From NCBI RefSeq assembly GCF_900176415.1, contig NZ_FWXO01000001.1, positions 170,086 to 234,085 on the forward strand: a DNA stretch of 64,000 nucleotides, given 5' to 3'. The DNA comes from Cellulophaga tyrosinoxydans. GTDB lineage: Bacteria > Bacteroidota > Bacteroidia > Flavobacteriales > Flavobacteriaceae. Position 1 is the stretch's first letter. Every line of letters starts with the position of its first letter. This document shows, one piece after another, positions 45,453 to 53,868 of this stretch. Position numbers and translations under genes: made by a program. A model generated the notes under the pieces. It was not told where the DNA came from, did not search any database, and worked only from the letters and a program-made list of their open reading frames with translations.

Positions 45453-45550
45453 GCGTTAGGGATAGCAGCGGCATCCTTTTTTACTTGAAAATGTAAAAAA
45501 GATACAGCGAATAGCCCGGTCATTTGTTTTTCACAAATGAAACGCTATAT
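45453..45550 (-). promoter_or_regulatory. Riboswitch expression platform / structured element upstream of metH
   Basis: On the minus strand ATATAGCG (45543-45550) pairs with CGCTGTAT (45502-45509, one G-U). Inside is a perfect hairpin TCATTTGT-GAAAA-ACAAATGA, and the sequence continues CTTTTTTAC, so this can act as an intrinsic terminator. The T-run itself pairs with GTAAAAAAG (45476-45484) in a competing 9-bp stem. The block GGATGCCGCTGCTATCC lies further on. I recall similar blocks between other flavobacterial genes but cannot check. The wobble pair supports the minus-strand RNA as the functional one. Confidence 0.6.
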
Positions 45551-45599
45551 AAATTAAATATCAAGTAAAGTAAAAACTGAGACGAAATGTTTAGCTTTT

Positions 45600-45720
45600 G
45601 TTATCTATTTCAAAATATTAGATTCTGAATAGAACTTAGCACCTTCTTTTTAAGCGAATTCACTTTTAAAAGGGTTGCCAAGGCTTCATTGGGTCTAGTC
45701 CCTCCACCTTTCTTGATAAC
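45600..45720 (-). promoter_or_regulatory. SAM-I (S-box) riboswitch upstream of metH-metF
   Basis: The minus strand reads GTTATCAAGAAAGGTGGAGG, GACTAGACCCAATGAAGCC, TTGGCAACC and AAGGTGCTAAGTTC in order, which is the S-box core in full. Helix P1 is GTTATC (45715-45720) with GATAAC (45600-45605). P4 is formed around TTCAGAA/TTTTGAA. SAM binding should lower expression of the metH halves and metF, and a terminator-like platform lies downstream. Confidence 0.93.
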
Positions 45721-45802
45721 TGTTTTTCAATGTTGCAATGAACTAATTACAGATTGCAAAGAAACGCCACTGTACAATTAAAAGCAAATAATCTATACAA
45801 TA

Positions 45803-45840
45803 AAAGCCTTCGAACAGTATTTGTAAGAAGGCTTTAAAAA
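45803..45840 (-). terminator. Terminator of the sulfate-assimilation operon
   Basis: Stem AAAGCCTTC / GAAGGCTTT (45803-45811 with 45827-45835) just after the FNR-type gene, followed by TTTTATT on the minus strand. Confidence 0.8.
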
Positions 45841-45856
45841 TTAGTCTTTAGTAAAT

Positions 45857-46921
45857 TTATGCTAGTATACTTTGCACTACTTCTTTTTTAGCTTCTTTCT
45901 TAGATCCGTCAAAACCTTCAACCCCTCCTACGGTGGTGTATTTCATTACATATCGTTTCCCAGGGTTTATAATTTGATAAGCAAACTGACACATGACAGC
46001 GGCCTCGTGAAAACCAGAAAGTATTAATTTCAACTTGCCTTCGTACGTATTAACATCACCTATAGCAAATACTCCAGGAATATTGGTTTGATAATCTTTA
46101 GCGTTATTTACTTTAATAGCATTTTTTTCTATTTCTAATCCCCAATCACCTATGGGACCCAATTTTGGAGATAAACCAAAAAGAGGAATAAAATTGTCTA
46201 CCTCTAAAATGGTTTCACCTTTTTCCTGATCATTATGCTTTATCGTAACAGCATTCAATTTTTCTTCACCTGAAATTGCAACCACTTCGGCTTCTGTATA
46301 TAATTGAATTTTGCCCAATTTTGCTAATTCCGCAGCTTTTTCAACAGAATCTAAAGCTCCTCTAAACTCATTTCGTCTATGTACCAATGATACTTCTGAA
46401 GCCACATCTGCTAAGAAAATTGCCCAATCTAATGCAGAATCTCCACCGCCAGCAATTACCACTTTTTTATTGCGATATACCTCTGGATCTTTAATAAAAT
46501 AGTTAACCCCTTTGTCTTCAAAATTTACAATATTAGGAATCAGTGGTTTTCTAGGCTCAAAAGAACCCAATCCGCCTGCAATTACAACAACTGGCGCATG
46601 ATGTTTTGTGCCTTTATTTGTAGTAATAATAAAAGACCCATCTTCTTGTTTATCTAATGTTTCTGCACGTTCTCCTAAAGTAAAACCTGCTTCAAAAGGT
46701 TTTATTTGCTCCATTAAGTTATCCACTAAATGTCCGGCTAAAATCTCTGGAAATGCAGGAATATCGTAAATAGGTTTCTTTGGATATATTTCTGAACACT
46801 GTCCACCTGGTTGTGGTAGTGCATCTATTAAATGGCATTTTAATTTTAATAATCCTGCTTCAAAAACGGTAAACAACCCTGTTGGTCCCGCTCCTATAAT
46901 TAAGATGTCTGTTTTTATCAT
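45857..46921 (-). CDS. Ferredoxin--NADP+ reductase-type flavoprotein
   Basis: A 354-residue two-dinucleotide-binding flavoprotein of the thioredoxin-reductase-like FNR type. FAD motif LIIGAGPTGLFTVFEAG, NADPH motif VVIAGGGDSALDWAIFL, and a C-terminal FAIGDVNTYEGKLKLILSG. It lacks the CxxC of thioredoxin reductases. As the last gene behind sulfite reductase and SUMT, it probably passes electrons from NADPH to ferredoxin for sulfite reduction. Substrate is inferred from family and context. Confidence 0.88.
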   Translation of the reverse strand: MIKTDILIIGAGPTGLFTVFEAGLLKLKCHLIDALPQPGGQCSEIYPKKPIYDIPAFPEILAGHLVDNLMEQIKPFEAGFTLGERAETLDKQEDGSFIITTNKGTKHHAPVVVIAGGLGSFEPRKPLIPNIVNFEDKGVNYFIKDPEVYRNKKVVIAGGGDSALDWAIFLADVASEVSLVHRRNEFRGALDSVEKAAELAKLGKIQLYTEAEVVAISGEEKLNAVTIKHNDQEKGETILEVDNFIPLFGLSPKLGPIGDWGLEIEKNAIKVNNAKDYQTNIPGVFAIGDVNTYEGKLKLILSGFHEAAVMCQFAYQIINPGKRYVMKYTTVGGVEGFDGSKKEAKKEVVQSILA

Positions 46922-46974
46922 TTCTACTAATTCAAAAAAAATTCATGTTTGTTGGAAAAATTCGTCACTTATGA

Positions 46975-47757
46975 TTAAACTCCCAATTCTTCTACTTTTA
47001 TATTTGATAAGACGGCACTTTCAAGCGCTGCCCTATGATTAACAACCTCTCCAATAATTATAATTGCTGGGTTCGTTAATTGTTGTTTTTCAACTTCTAC
47101 ATTAATAGTCGAAATAGTTGCAATTCCTATCTTTTCGTCTTCCCTTGTTCCATTTTGGATAATAGCAATTGGCGTTTCTGATTTTCCTTCTTTCTGAAAT
47201 AAATCTACAATCGCTGCTAATTTGGACATTCCCATTAAAATTACAACAGTGGCATTTGATTTTGCTGCCAAAGCAACATCTGATGATAATTTATGATCCT
47301 TGGTTGTTCCTGTAATTACCCAAAAACTCTCCGCTGCACCTCTTTTAGTTACTGGAATATTCTGCGAGGCAGGCACGGCTATTGATGATGAAATACCTGG
47401 CACCATTGCTACCTCTAAACCATGCTGTGCTGCATACTCCATTTCTTCAGCTCCACGACCAAAAATAAATGGATCGCCACCCTTTAAACGCACTACATGT
47501 TGATTTTGACCACGTTGTACAATTAATTCGTTTATCTGATCTTGCTGATACGTATAACAACCTTTTCTTTTTCCAACAAAAATTAATTCAGCACTGCCAG
47601 CATACTTTAGCAACTCGGTATTCACCAAGGCATCATACAGTACAACATCCGCAGATTTTAAAGCATTTATTGCTTTAACTGTTATTAATTCTGGATCTCC
47701 TGGACCAGCACCAATGACGGTAAGTAAGCCTTTTGTATTTTTACTTGTTAGTTTCAT
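46975..47757 (-). CDS. cobA: Uroporphyrinogen-III C-methyltransferase (SUMT)
   Basis: SAM-dependent double methylation of uroporphyrinogen III to precorrin-2, the first step toward siroheme. The 260-residue product has VIGAGPGDPELITVKA, VVRLKGGDPFIFGRGAEEME (in sequence) and VPGISSSIAVPA. It lacks the dehydrogenase/ferrochelatase domain of CysG, so those steps must be encoded elsewhere. It lies 4 bp from the sulfite reductase that needs siroheme. Confidence 0.94.
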   Translation of the reverse strand: MKLTSKNTKGLLTVIGAGPGDPELITVKAINALKSADVVLYDALVNTELLKYAGSAELIFVGKRKGCYTYQQDQINELIVQRGQNQHVVRLKGGDPFIFGRGAEEMEYAAQHGLEVAMVPGISSSIAVPASQNIPVTKRGAAESFWVITGTTKDHKLSSDVALAAKSNATVVILMGMSKLAAIVDLFQKEGKSETPIAIIQNGTREDEKIGIATISTINVEVEKQQLTNPAIIIIGEVVNHRAALESAVLSNIKVEELGV

Positions 47758-47761
47758 TGGA

Positions 47762-49852
47762 CTATACTTCTGCGAGTTCTGCTTGTCTAAAAATTTGAAC
47801 TTTTTTCAAGAATTCTTTTGTATCCTTCAAATATTGCGTTGCAAATTCCTGAGTTGGTTCGTTTTTATTTATTTGAAGGATTAAATTTTCAAATCCGCCA
47901 ACAAGTGATATTCTTTCACTGGCCACAAATTTTTCATCAAAATCCTTTATAATACTAATATGTGTATTTGTTTTTACGTTTTCAGCAGTAAGTAAAGCTT
48001 TTGCTGTATTCACCATTGAGGCATACGAATGAAAAATACTTGCTGCCCATTTTCCATTTTCTAAAGTAGCTTCTGCATTCTGAATTTTTTCTTCGCTTTC
48101 TAACAATAAAGTAGCAATTAAATCTATCACCACACCAGCACATTCACCAACACCAATAGCTTGTACATATTCTTCGGAATTACCCCAATCGATAAAATCT
48201 TCAGGTGTTAAATTTTCAACATCTGTTAAATGTTTTAAAAGATCATAAAAATACATTTGCTCCTTCTCTGCATAGTAGTCTGGAAATGATAATCCGTTTC
48301 CGTTAGCATCAAAATCATTCAAAATGATACGTAATGCCTCAGGACCTCTTTTACTGGGTATTTTTACCACTTTATCTGCAAACCTACCTTCGCCATTTCC
48401 AATATTTCCACCACCTAAAAGCACTTGTAAAGCAGGAGCAACTAATTTTGCTTTTGTACGCACTGACATACCTTGAAAACCAATATTTGCCATGTTGTGC
48501 TGTCCACAAGCGTTCATACATCCGCTAATTTTAATAACCACATCTGGATTATTAATATAGTCTGGATACTCCACTTTCATTACCCGTTCTAACTCTGCCG
48601 CAATACCTGTACTACTTGCAATACCCAAATTACATGTATCTGTTCCAGGACATGCTGTTATATCTATTCCTTTATTGTAACCCGCTTCTGTGAAACCTAA
48701 TTTTTCTAATTCTGTGTAGAAAAAAGGTATGGATTCTACTTTTACATATGGAATTATTATGTTCTGACGTAGTGAAAGTCTTATTTCACTAGCCGCATAT
48801 TTCTCTACTAAATCAGCCAAAGCACGTGCTTCTTTTAAATAAAAATCACCTAACAATACTTTAATACCTATAGCAACATAACCTTCTTGTTTTTGAGGAA
48901 TTATGTTGGTAGATTTCCAATTTTCGAAAGCTTTTTGATCTTTTATCTCAACTTCTGGAACAACTGCACCTGCAATCCTTGGTTTTGGATAAGCAGCTGC
49001 ATCAATAGGGAATGTTTTTACTGGAATTGCTATTTGTTCTTCTTCTAACAAAGCTTTGAAACCCTCTAATCCTAAATCTTTTAATAAGAATTTTAGTCGT
49101 GCTTTTGCTCTACTTTTACGCTCTCCGTATCTATCAAAAACACGTACAACGCCTTCCATTAAAGGAATTATTTTATCAGCAGGCAAGAAAGAATACAATT
49201 CATCTGCATGACGTGGTTGAGAACCTAATCCACCACCCAACATTACTTTAAAGCCTATTATTCCATTTTCTATTTTAGCAATAAAACCTAAATCGTGCAT
49301 ATAAGAAAGTCCTGTATCTGCATCACTAGAAGAAAAAGAAACTTTAAACTTACGACCCAACTCTTGGCTAATTGGATTTCTTAAAAAATACTGAAACAGT
49401 GCGTGTGCGTAAGGAGAAACATCAAAAGGTTCATCTACATCTATTCCCGCAGTTTCACTAGCCGTAACATTACGTACCGTATTACCACAAGCTTCACGAA
49501 GCGTAATATCTGATTGCTCTAATTCTGCCCATAATTCTGGAGTTCTATTCAAGTCTACAAAGTGAATTTGAATATCTTGACGGGTAGTAATATGCAAACG
49601 TCCAATGGAATATTCCTCAGAAACATCAGAAATTCTTCTAAGCTGTTCAGACGAAACTTTACCATAAGGCAACTTAATACGTATCATTTGAACGCCTTCT
49701 TGGCGCTGTCCATAAACCCCACGTGCTAAACGTAAGCTTCGAAACTTTTCTTCATCTATTTTTCCATTGTGAAACATTTCGATTTTGTTCGCTAAATCGA
49801 TAATATCTTTTTCTACAATTGGATTTTCTATTTCTGTTCTAAAACTCTGCAT
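47762..49852 (-). CDS. Ferredoxin-type sulfite (nitrite/sulfite) reductase with C-terminal helical extension
   Basis: A 696-residue siroheme/[4Fe-4S] reductase. Two pseudo-symmetric halves carry the siroheme-binding regions (GRLHITTRQDIQIHFVDL and EIRLSLRQNIIIPYVKVE in sequence). The cluster ligands are ITACPGTDTCNLG and ISGCMNACGQHN. The family covers both nitrite and sulfite reductases; location in a cysHDN operon supports sulfite. About 115 extra residues after 580 form a helical domain of uncertain role that resembles HEPN-type extensions. It starts at ATG 49850-49852. Confidence 0.9.
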   Translation of the reverse strand: MQSFRTEIENPIVEKDIIDLANKIEMFHNGKIDEEKFRSLRLARGVYGQRQEGVQMIRIKLPYGKVSSEQLRRISDVSEEYSIGRLHITTRQDIQIHFVDLNRTPELWAELEQSDITLREACGNTVRNVTASETAGIDVDEPFDVSPYAHALFQYFLRNPISQELGRKFKVSFSSSDADTGLSYMHDLGFIAKIENGIIGFKVMLGGGLGSQPRHADELYSFLPADKIIPLMEGVVRVFDRYGERKSRAKARLKFLLKDLGLEGFKALLEEEQIAIPVKTFPIDAAAYPKPRIAGAVVPEVEIKDQKAFENWKSTNIIPQKQEGYVAIGIKVLLGDFYLKEARALADLVEKYAASEIRLSLRQNIIIPYVKVESIPFFYTELEKLGFTEAGYNKGIDITACPGTDTCNLGIASSTGIAAELERVMKVEYPDYINNPDVVIKISGCMNACGQHNMANIGFQGMSVRTKAKLVAPALQVLLGGGNIGNGEGRFADKVVKIPSKRGPEALRIILNDFDANGNGLSFPDYYAEKEQMYFYDLLKHLTDVENLTPEDFIDWGNSEEYVQAIGVGECAGVVIDLIATLLLESEEKIQNAEATLENGKWAASIFHSYASMVNTAKALLTAENVKTNTHISIIKDFDEKFVASERISLVGGFENLILQINKNEPTQEFATQYLKDTKEFLKKVQIFRQAELAEV

Positions 49853-49964
49853 AAAGTAGCCCCTCCTAACCTTCCCAAGGGGAAGGAATTCTTACTTGGG
49901 CTAGTAAGAATATTGTTGTTTAATAAATTCATAATCCACCATTTTGTGGATTAAGTAGCTTAGT
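49853..49964. repeat. Cluster of three stem-loops between sulfite reductase gene and cysN
   Basis: Three palindromes occur in 110 bp: CCTTCCC-AAG-GGGAAGG (49870-49886), ATTCTTACT-N6-AGTAAGAAT (49888-49911) and TAATCCAC-N6-GTGGATTA (49932-49953). The first, with its C-rich approach, resembles the palindrome upstream of metF. They could be transcript-processing signals or insertion remnants; no T-run makes any of them a good terminator. Confidence 0.6.
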
Positions 49965-51212
49965 TTATTGAATAAACCCAGCACCTACTGTATTATTGGT
50001 CTTTGTATCAATTAGGATAAAAGAGCCATTAGTTCGGTGTTTTTTAAAGGCATCAAAGAAAATTGGTTTATTTAATTTGAAGGTTACCTCAGCAATATCA
50101 TTCATTCCTAAAGCTTTAACATCAGTATCTATACCTGAATAATCCGGATTTATTTTATGATTTATAGCTTCAACTTTTGCTAATACTTTATTTACACCGT
50201 GTTGTACTACATATTTATTTCCTGGCTCTAATTTTTCAGAATCCATCCAAGAAATATTAGCTGTAAATTGCTTATCAATAGTAGGTAAATCACCCACTTT
50301 TACAATCATATCACCTCTACTCACATTAATTTCATCTTCTAAGGTAATGGTGACTGAAGAACGTCTGGAAGCCGTTTGGTACTTTTTATCGTAGAAATAA
50401 ATTTCTTTAATTCTTGATTTAGTTTGTGATGGCAAAGCAACAACTTCATCACCTACACTTAATTCGCCACCGTAAACTTTACCAGCAAATCCTCTAAAAT
50501 CGTGAAAGTCTTCTGTTTTTGGTCTAATTACATATTGTACAGGAAAACGTGGCGTTCCGGTATTGTAGATATCTTTTTTATCTAAATCTTCTAAATGTTC
50601 CAACAAAGTCTGACCTGAATACCAAGGTGTATTTTCAGATTTATTCACCACATTATCTCCTTTTAAAGCACTAACAGGAATAAAAGTAATATGCTGATCT
50701 TGGTAATCTCTTTTTGCCATTAAGGTTGAAAAATCTGCTTTAATCTCGTTATATCTCTCCTCAGAAAAATCAACCAAATCCATTTTATTTATGGCAACAA
50801 TAACATCTTTTACACGAAGTAAATTATTAATAAAAAAATGACGATTTGTTTGCTCAATAACACCTTTACGTGCATCTATTAAAATAATAGCCGCCTGTGA
50901 GGTTGATGCCCCTGTAACCATGTTTCTGGTATACTCCACATGACCTGGAGTATCTGCAATAATGTAGCTTTTCTTAGCTGTAGAAAAATAAATATGCGCA
51001 ACATCTATTGTAATACCTTGTTCACGTTCAGCCACAAGACCATCTGTAGCAAGTGAAAAATCTAAATAATCGTAGCCTTTTTGCTTACTGGTTTTTTCGA
51101 TAGCTTCAAGCTTATCACTTGTCAAAGATTTTGTGTCATACAGAATTCTACCTATCAAGGTGCTTTTTCCGTCATCTACACTACCTGCTGTTGCTATTTT
51201 TAGTACTTCCAT
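49965..51212 (-). CDS. cysN: Sulfate adenylyltransferase GTPase subunit CysN
   Basis: GTPase subunit of ATP sulfurylase, using GTP hydrolysis to drive APS formation. The 415-residue product has EF-Tu-like motifs: GSVDDGKSTLIG (G1), DTPGHVEYTRNM (G3), AINKMDLVD (G4) and SALKGDN (G5), followed by two beta-barrel domains. It is shorter than CysNC fusions and has no APS kinase domain. It pairs with cysD upstream, with a 140-bp gap holding heptamer arrays. Confidence 0.95.
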   Translation of the reverse strand: MEVLKIATAGSVDDGKSTLIGRILYDTKSLTSDKLEAIEKTSKQKGYDYLDFSLATDGLVAEREQGITIDVAHIYFSTAKKSYIIADTPGHVEYTRNMVTGASTSQAAIILIDARKGVIEQTNRHFFINNLLRVKDVIVAINKMDLVDFSEERYNEIKADFSTLMAKRDYQDQHITFIPVSALKGDNVVNKSENTPWYSGQTLLEHLEDLDKKDIYNTGTPRFPVQYVIRPKTEDFHDFRGFAGKVYGGELSVGDEVVALPSQTKSRIKEIYFYDKKYQTASRRSSVTITLEDEINVSRGDMIVKVGDLPTIDKQFTANISWMDSEKLEPGNKYVVQHGVNKVLAKVEAINHKINPDYSGIDTDVKALGMNDIAEVTFKLNKPIFFDAFKKHRTNGSFILIDTKTNNTVGAGFIQ

Positions 51213-51219
51213 TTTAAAA

Positions 51220-51356
51220 TTCGTTGTTCGTTGCTGGTTGTTTGTTGATGGTTCTTTTTATCTCCACCTAAACAGCCTAAAAATTTTGTTCGTTTATATG
51301 AGTTATTTTTTATTGAAATTGCTAACAACTAGCAATCCAAAACCAACAACTACTAG
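51220..51356. repeat. Facing heptamer arrays C and D between cysD and cysN
   Basis: Array C (51220-51254) reads TTCGTTG, TTCGTTG, CTGGTTG, TTTGTTG, ATGGTTC. Array D (51322-51356) reads CTAACAA, CTAGCAA, TCCAAAA, CCAACAA, CTACTAG. The complement of D rotates to TTAGTTG, one mismatch from C, so the arrays are inverted copies. The 67 bp between them hold no reading frame. Organisation is the same as around the four-helix-bundle gene at 44005-44441, but without the gene. Confidence 0.7.
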
Positions 51357-52252
51357 AAATATCCTTGTTGTTTTCTTTTTTCCATGGCTGCTTCAGAACG
51401 CTTATCGTCTATTCGAGCACCTCTCTCAGAAATAGAAGAGTCTCTAATTTCTTGAACTACAGAAGCAATATCTGCAGCATCGGAAAATACAGCTGCTGTA
51501 CAACTCATATCCCCAACGGTTCTAAAACGAACCATTCTTTCGATCACTTCTTCATCTTCTTCCTGATACACATAATCTGAATGCGACCAAATAAGTCCGT
51601 CTCTTAAAAATATTTTTCTTTTGTGTGCGAAGTAAATAGAAGGAATTTCAATCTTTTCTTTTTCAATATAAGACCACACATCTAGTTCTGTCCAGTTAGA
51701 TATAGGAAAACAACGTACGTTTTGACCTAGTTCTATTTGCCCATTTAACATATCGAAAAGTTCAGGACGTTGTTTCTTTTCATCCCACTGACCAAAATCG
51801 TCACGAACCGAGAAAATACGTTCCTTAGCTCTAGCCTTTTCTTCATCTCTACGCGCACCACCAATACAAGCATCGAACTTAAATTCCTCAATGGCATCCA
51901 AAAGTGTTGTAGTTTGCAATGAGTTTCTACTAGAATATCTACCTGACTCTTCTTTTACTTTTCCTTGATCAATAGAATCTTGCACATTTCGTACAATTAG
52001 TTCTAAGCCTAACTCTTTTACTAATTTGTCTCTGAATTCAATAGTTTCAGGAAAGTTATGACCGGTATCAATATGCATTAATGGAAAAGGAATTTTTGCT
52101 GGCCAAAATGCTTTTTGTGCCAAACGCACTAAGGTTATAGAATCTTTACCACCAGAGAATAACAATACTGGCTTTTCAAATTGGGCAGCCACTTCTCTGA
52201 TAATGTAAATTGCTTCGCTCTCTAAAGGATTTATATGTGATGTATCTTTCAT
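51353..52252 (-). CDS. cysD: Sulfate adenylyltransferase subunit CysD
   Basis: Catalytic subunit of ATP sulfurylase. The 299-residue product has the PP-loop LLFSGGKDSITLVRLAQKAF (in sequence), HIDTGHNFPETIEFRD, ACIGGARRDEEKARAKER and RCFPISNWTELDVW. I start it at ATG 52250-52252 (MKDTSHINPLE), because the longer frame begins with a non-ATG codon and adds six unsupported residues. Confidence 0.95.
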   Translation of the reverse strand: MKDTSHINPLESEAIYIIREVAAQFEKPVLLFSGGKDSITLVRLAQKAFWPAKIPFPLMHIDTGHNFPETIEFRDKLVKELGLELIVRNVQDSIDQGKVKEESGRYSSRNSLQTTTLLDAIEEFKFDACIGGARRDEEKARAKERIFSVRDDFGQWDEKKQRPELFDMLNGQIELGQNVRCFPISNWTELDVWSYIEKEKIEIPSIYFAHKRKIFLRDGLIWSHSDYVYQEEDEEVIERMVRFRTVGDMSCTAAVFSDAADIASVVQEIRDSSISERGARIDDKRSEAAMEKRKQQGYF

Positions 52253-52317
52253 TATAAAATTCAAATTCAAAAAATTAAGTTTAAGCTCAATATATACTGG
52301 TCTTTAAACTGATATGA

Positions 52318-52941
52318 TTAGGTATGTAATCCACATTCACGGTTTTCTAAAACCTTAGTTGGATCAAAATATTTATGTTCGTTAGGCAAATTGTGACTGT
52401 CTAAATAAGCATCTAATTGCGCATCTGTCCAATGATAAAAAGGACTAACCTTTATAACACCATCTTTACTTAAACTCAAAATATCAATCTCATCACGAAA
52501 CGCAGTTTGCCCTTTTCTTAAATTAGTAAACCAAACATCAGGTTTAAATTCTTCCATTGCTCTTCGGAATGGCTCCAATTTAACTTGCTCCGTAAATAAT
52601 TTATGTTTTGGATCGTCGATACCAGGAATTCCCATTACTACATCTCGATGTGCAGTAGTTTGTTTAGGAACGTACAATTTTATATTTAGGTTTAATTTTT
52701 CAATTACCTCTTCGGCATGTCTATAAGTATTCGGCGTATTGTACCCTGTATCACACCATATTACAGGAATATCATTTTTTATATCAGAAACAGCATGCAA
52801 AATAGCAACTTCATAGGGACGAAAATTTGTAGTAACGACAGCATTTTCTGCAAATTGAATAGCCCAATAAATTATTTCAACAGGAGGTATTCCTTTTAAT
52901 TGCAAACTTAAATCCTTTAATTGTTTCTCTGTAAATTTCAT
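52318..52941 (-). CDS. cysH: Phosphoadenylyl-sulfate reductase-type CysH without the Fe-S cysteine pair
   Basis: A 207-residue PAPS/APS reductase-family protein. It has the TNFRPYEVAILHAV start in place of the SFG loop, WCDTGYNTPNTYRHAEEV, the FTNLRKGQTAFR segment and the C-terminal catalytic RECGLHT with the nucleophilic Cys. The CC...CxxC ligands of [4Fe-4S] APS reductases are absent. By family rule it should reduce PAPS, yet no APS kinase gene is in this operon, so the true substrate is open. Confidence 0.88.
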   Translation of the reverse strand: MKFTEKQLKDLSLQLKGIPPVEIIYWAIQFAENAVVTTNFRPYEVAILHAVSDIKNDIPVIWCDTGYNTPNTYRHAEEVIEKLNLNIKLYVPKQTTAHRDVVMGIPGIDDPKHKLFTEQVKLEPFRRAMEEFKPDVWFTNLRKGQTAFRDEIDILSLSKDGVIKVSPFYHWTDAQLDAYLDSHNLPNEHKYFDPTKVLENRECGLHT

Positions 52942-52955
52942 TTTTCAGCTATTTT

Positions 52956-53228
52956 CTATTTTCCCCAGTTTATATTATTCCAAATTCTTTCGTGAAAGAA
53001 ATACAGTAGCATTTTGGTAAACAATTCAACAAAACCTATAGACAAGGCAACCTTTAATTCTCCAGTTACAATCCAAGAGATTAGCATGGTATCTAATGTG
53101 CCAATAATTCTCCAACTAATAGATTTTACAATACTACGTAAGGGTTTTTCAGATTTTTTATCCTTTTTGTAGTTTGTTTTCTCTGCGTTCTTATCTAAAA
53201 TCAATTGTTCAGCAATCATGTTAAACAT
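52956..53228 (-). CDS. DUF2061 membrane protein
   Basis: A 90-residue protein with two membrane segments (about 44-60 and 66-78): SIVKSISWRIIGTLDTMLISW and ALSIGFVELFTKMLLYFFHERIWNNI appear in order, and the SWRIIGT and HERIW motifs define DUF2061. The family often sits with sulfate-assimilation genes; a transport role has been suggested but not shown. It is the first gene of the cys operon, 14 bp before cysH. It starts at ATG 53226-53228, with a second ATG three codons on. Confidence 0.82.
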   Translation of the reverse strand: MFNMIAEQLILDKNAEKTNYKKDKKSEKPLRSIVKSISWRIIGTLDTMLISWIVTGELKVALSIGFVELFTKMLLYFFHERIWNNINWGK

Positions 53229-53236
53229 TTATATTA

Positions 53237-53341
53237 ATACCCTATAGATTTAATAGAGTATGCAAAAATAAAAACTATTTTGAATCTACATAGGCAAAAG
53301 CTAAATAATTTTAGACATACCCTATAGTTTTAATAGATTAC
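53237..53341 (-). promoter_or_regulatory. cys operon promoter with two operator-like dyads
   Basis: The -7 element TATTTTTG (53263-53270, minus strand) matches TAnnTTTG. Directly downstream is a dyad ATACcCTAT-N7-ATAGaGTAT (53237-53261), which would cover the transcription start. A second copy, ATACcCTAT-N7-ATAGaTTA (53317-53341), lies 80 bp upstream. Two near-identical dyads, one over the start site, suggest a repressor. The Rrf2-type regulator encoded next door at 53390-53800 is the obvious candidate; this is inference. Confidence 0.65.
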
Positions 53342-53389
53342 TAAAAAAATAATACGAAACTTATTAATTTGATAATGCTTAGAAAAATT

Positions 53390-53800
53390 TTAAGCTATTA
53401 AATCGGCAAGTGAAGTATTTCGGTATACTTCTAAATTACTATCACGAACTTGAAGCATAAGTTTGTGCACTCCACATGTAGCTTCATCAGGACAATCGCT
53501 GCATTTTTCATAAAAGTTTAAACTTACACAAGGTACCATCGAAATTGGTCCTTCTAGTACGCGCATTACAGCAGTCATTTGTATTTCGGCAGGATCTTTT
53601 ATTAAATAATATCCGCCTCCTTTTCCTTTTTTACTACCTAAAAAACCAGTTTTACGCAAAGACAATAATATAGTTTCTAAAAACTTCTGAGAGATGTTTT
53701 CTGCATTCGCTATTTCGGCTATTTGTACTGGCGCCTTATCTTTTTGTTGCGCCAAAAATGTTAGTGCCTTAAGTCCGTATTTTGTCTTTTTTGATAGCAT
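53390..53800 (-). CDS. Rrf2-family transcriptional regulator with conserved Cys residues
   Basis: A 136-residue winged-helix regulator: LSKKTKYGLKALTFLAQ, the recognition helix NISQKFLETILLSLRKTG and the wing GKGGGYYL. The C-terminal part has Cys91, Cys100, Cys103, Cys109 and His112 (PCVSLNFYEKCSDCPDEATC), compatible with an iron-sulfur cluster as in IscR and NsrR, unlike the Cys-free CymR. The gene lies between metZ and the cys operon, facing the same way, with two dyads between it and the cys genes. Likely a sulfur or Fe-S status sensor; no ligand is proven. Confidence 0.88.
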   Translation of the reverse strand: MLSKKTKYGLKALTFLAQQKDKAPVQIAEIANAENISQKFLETILLSLRKTGFLGSKKGKGGGYYLIKDPAEIQMTAVMRVLEGPISMVPCVSLNFYEKCSDCPDEATCGVHKLMLQVRDSNLEVYRNTSLADLIA

Positions 53801-53868
53801 AAAACGAAGATAATCAAAAATAGTAATTCTTCTATAAAAGAAGAACCTCCATTAGTATTATAATATTT

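Noticed and set aside
53826-53846. Hairpin TTCTTC/GAAGAA as terminator after metZ
   Set aside because: Weak stem and no proper T-run on the minus strand; not called.
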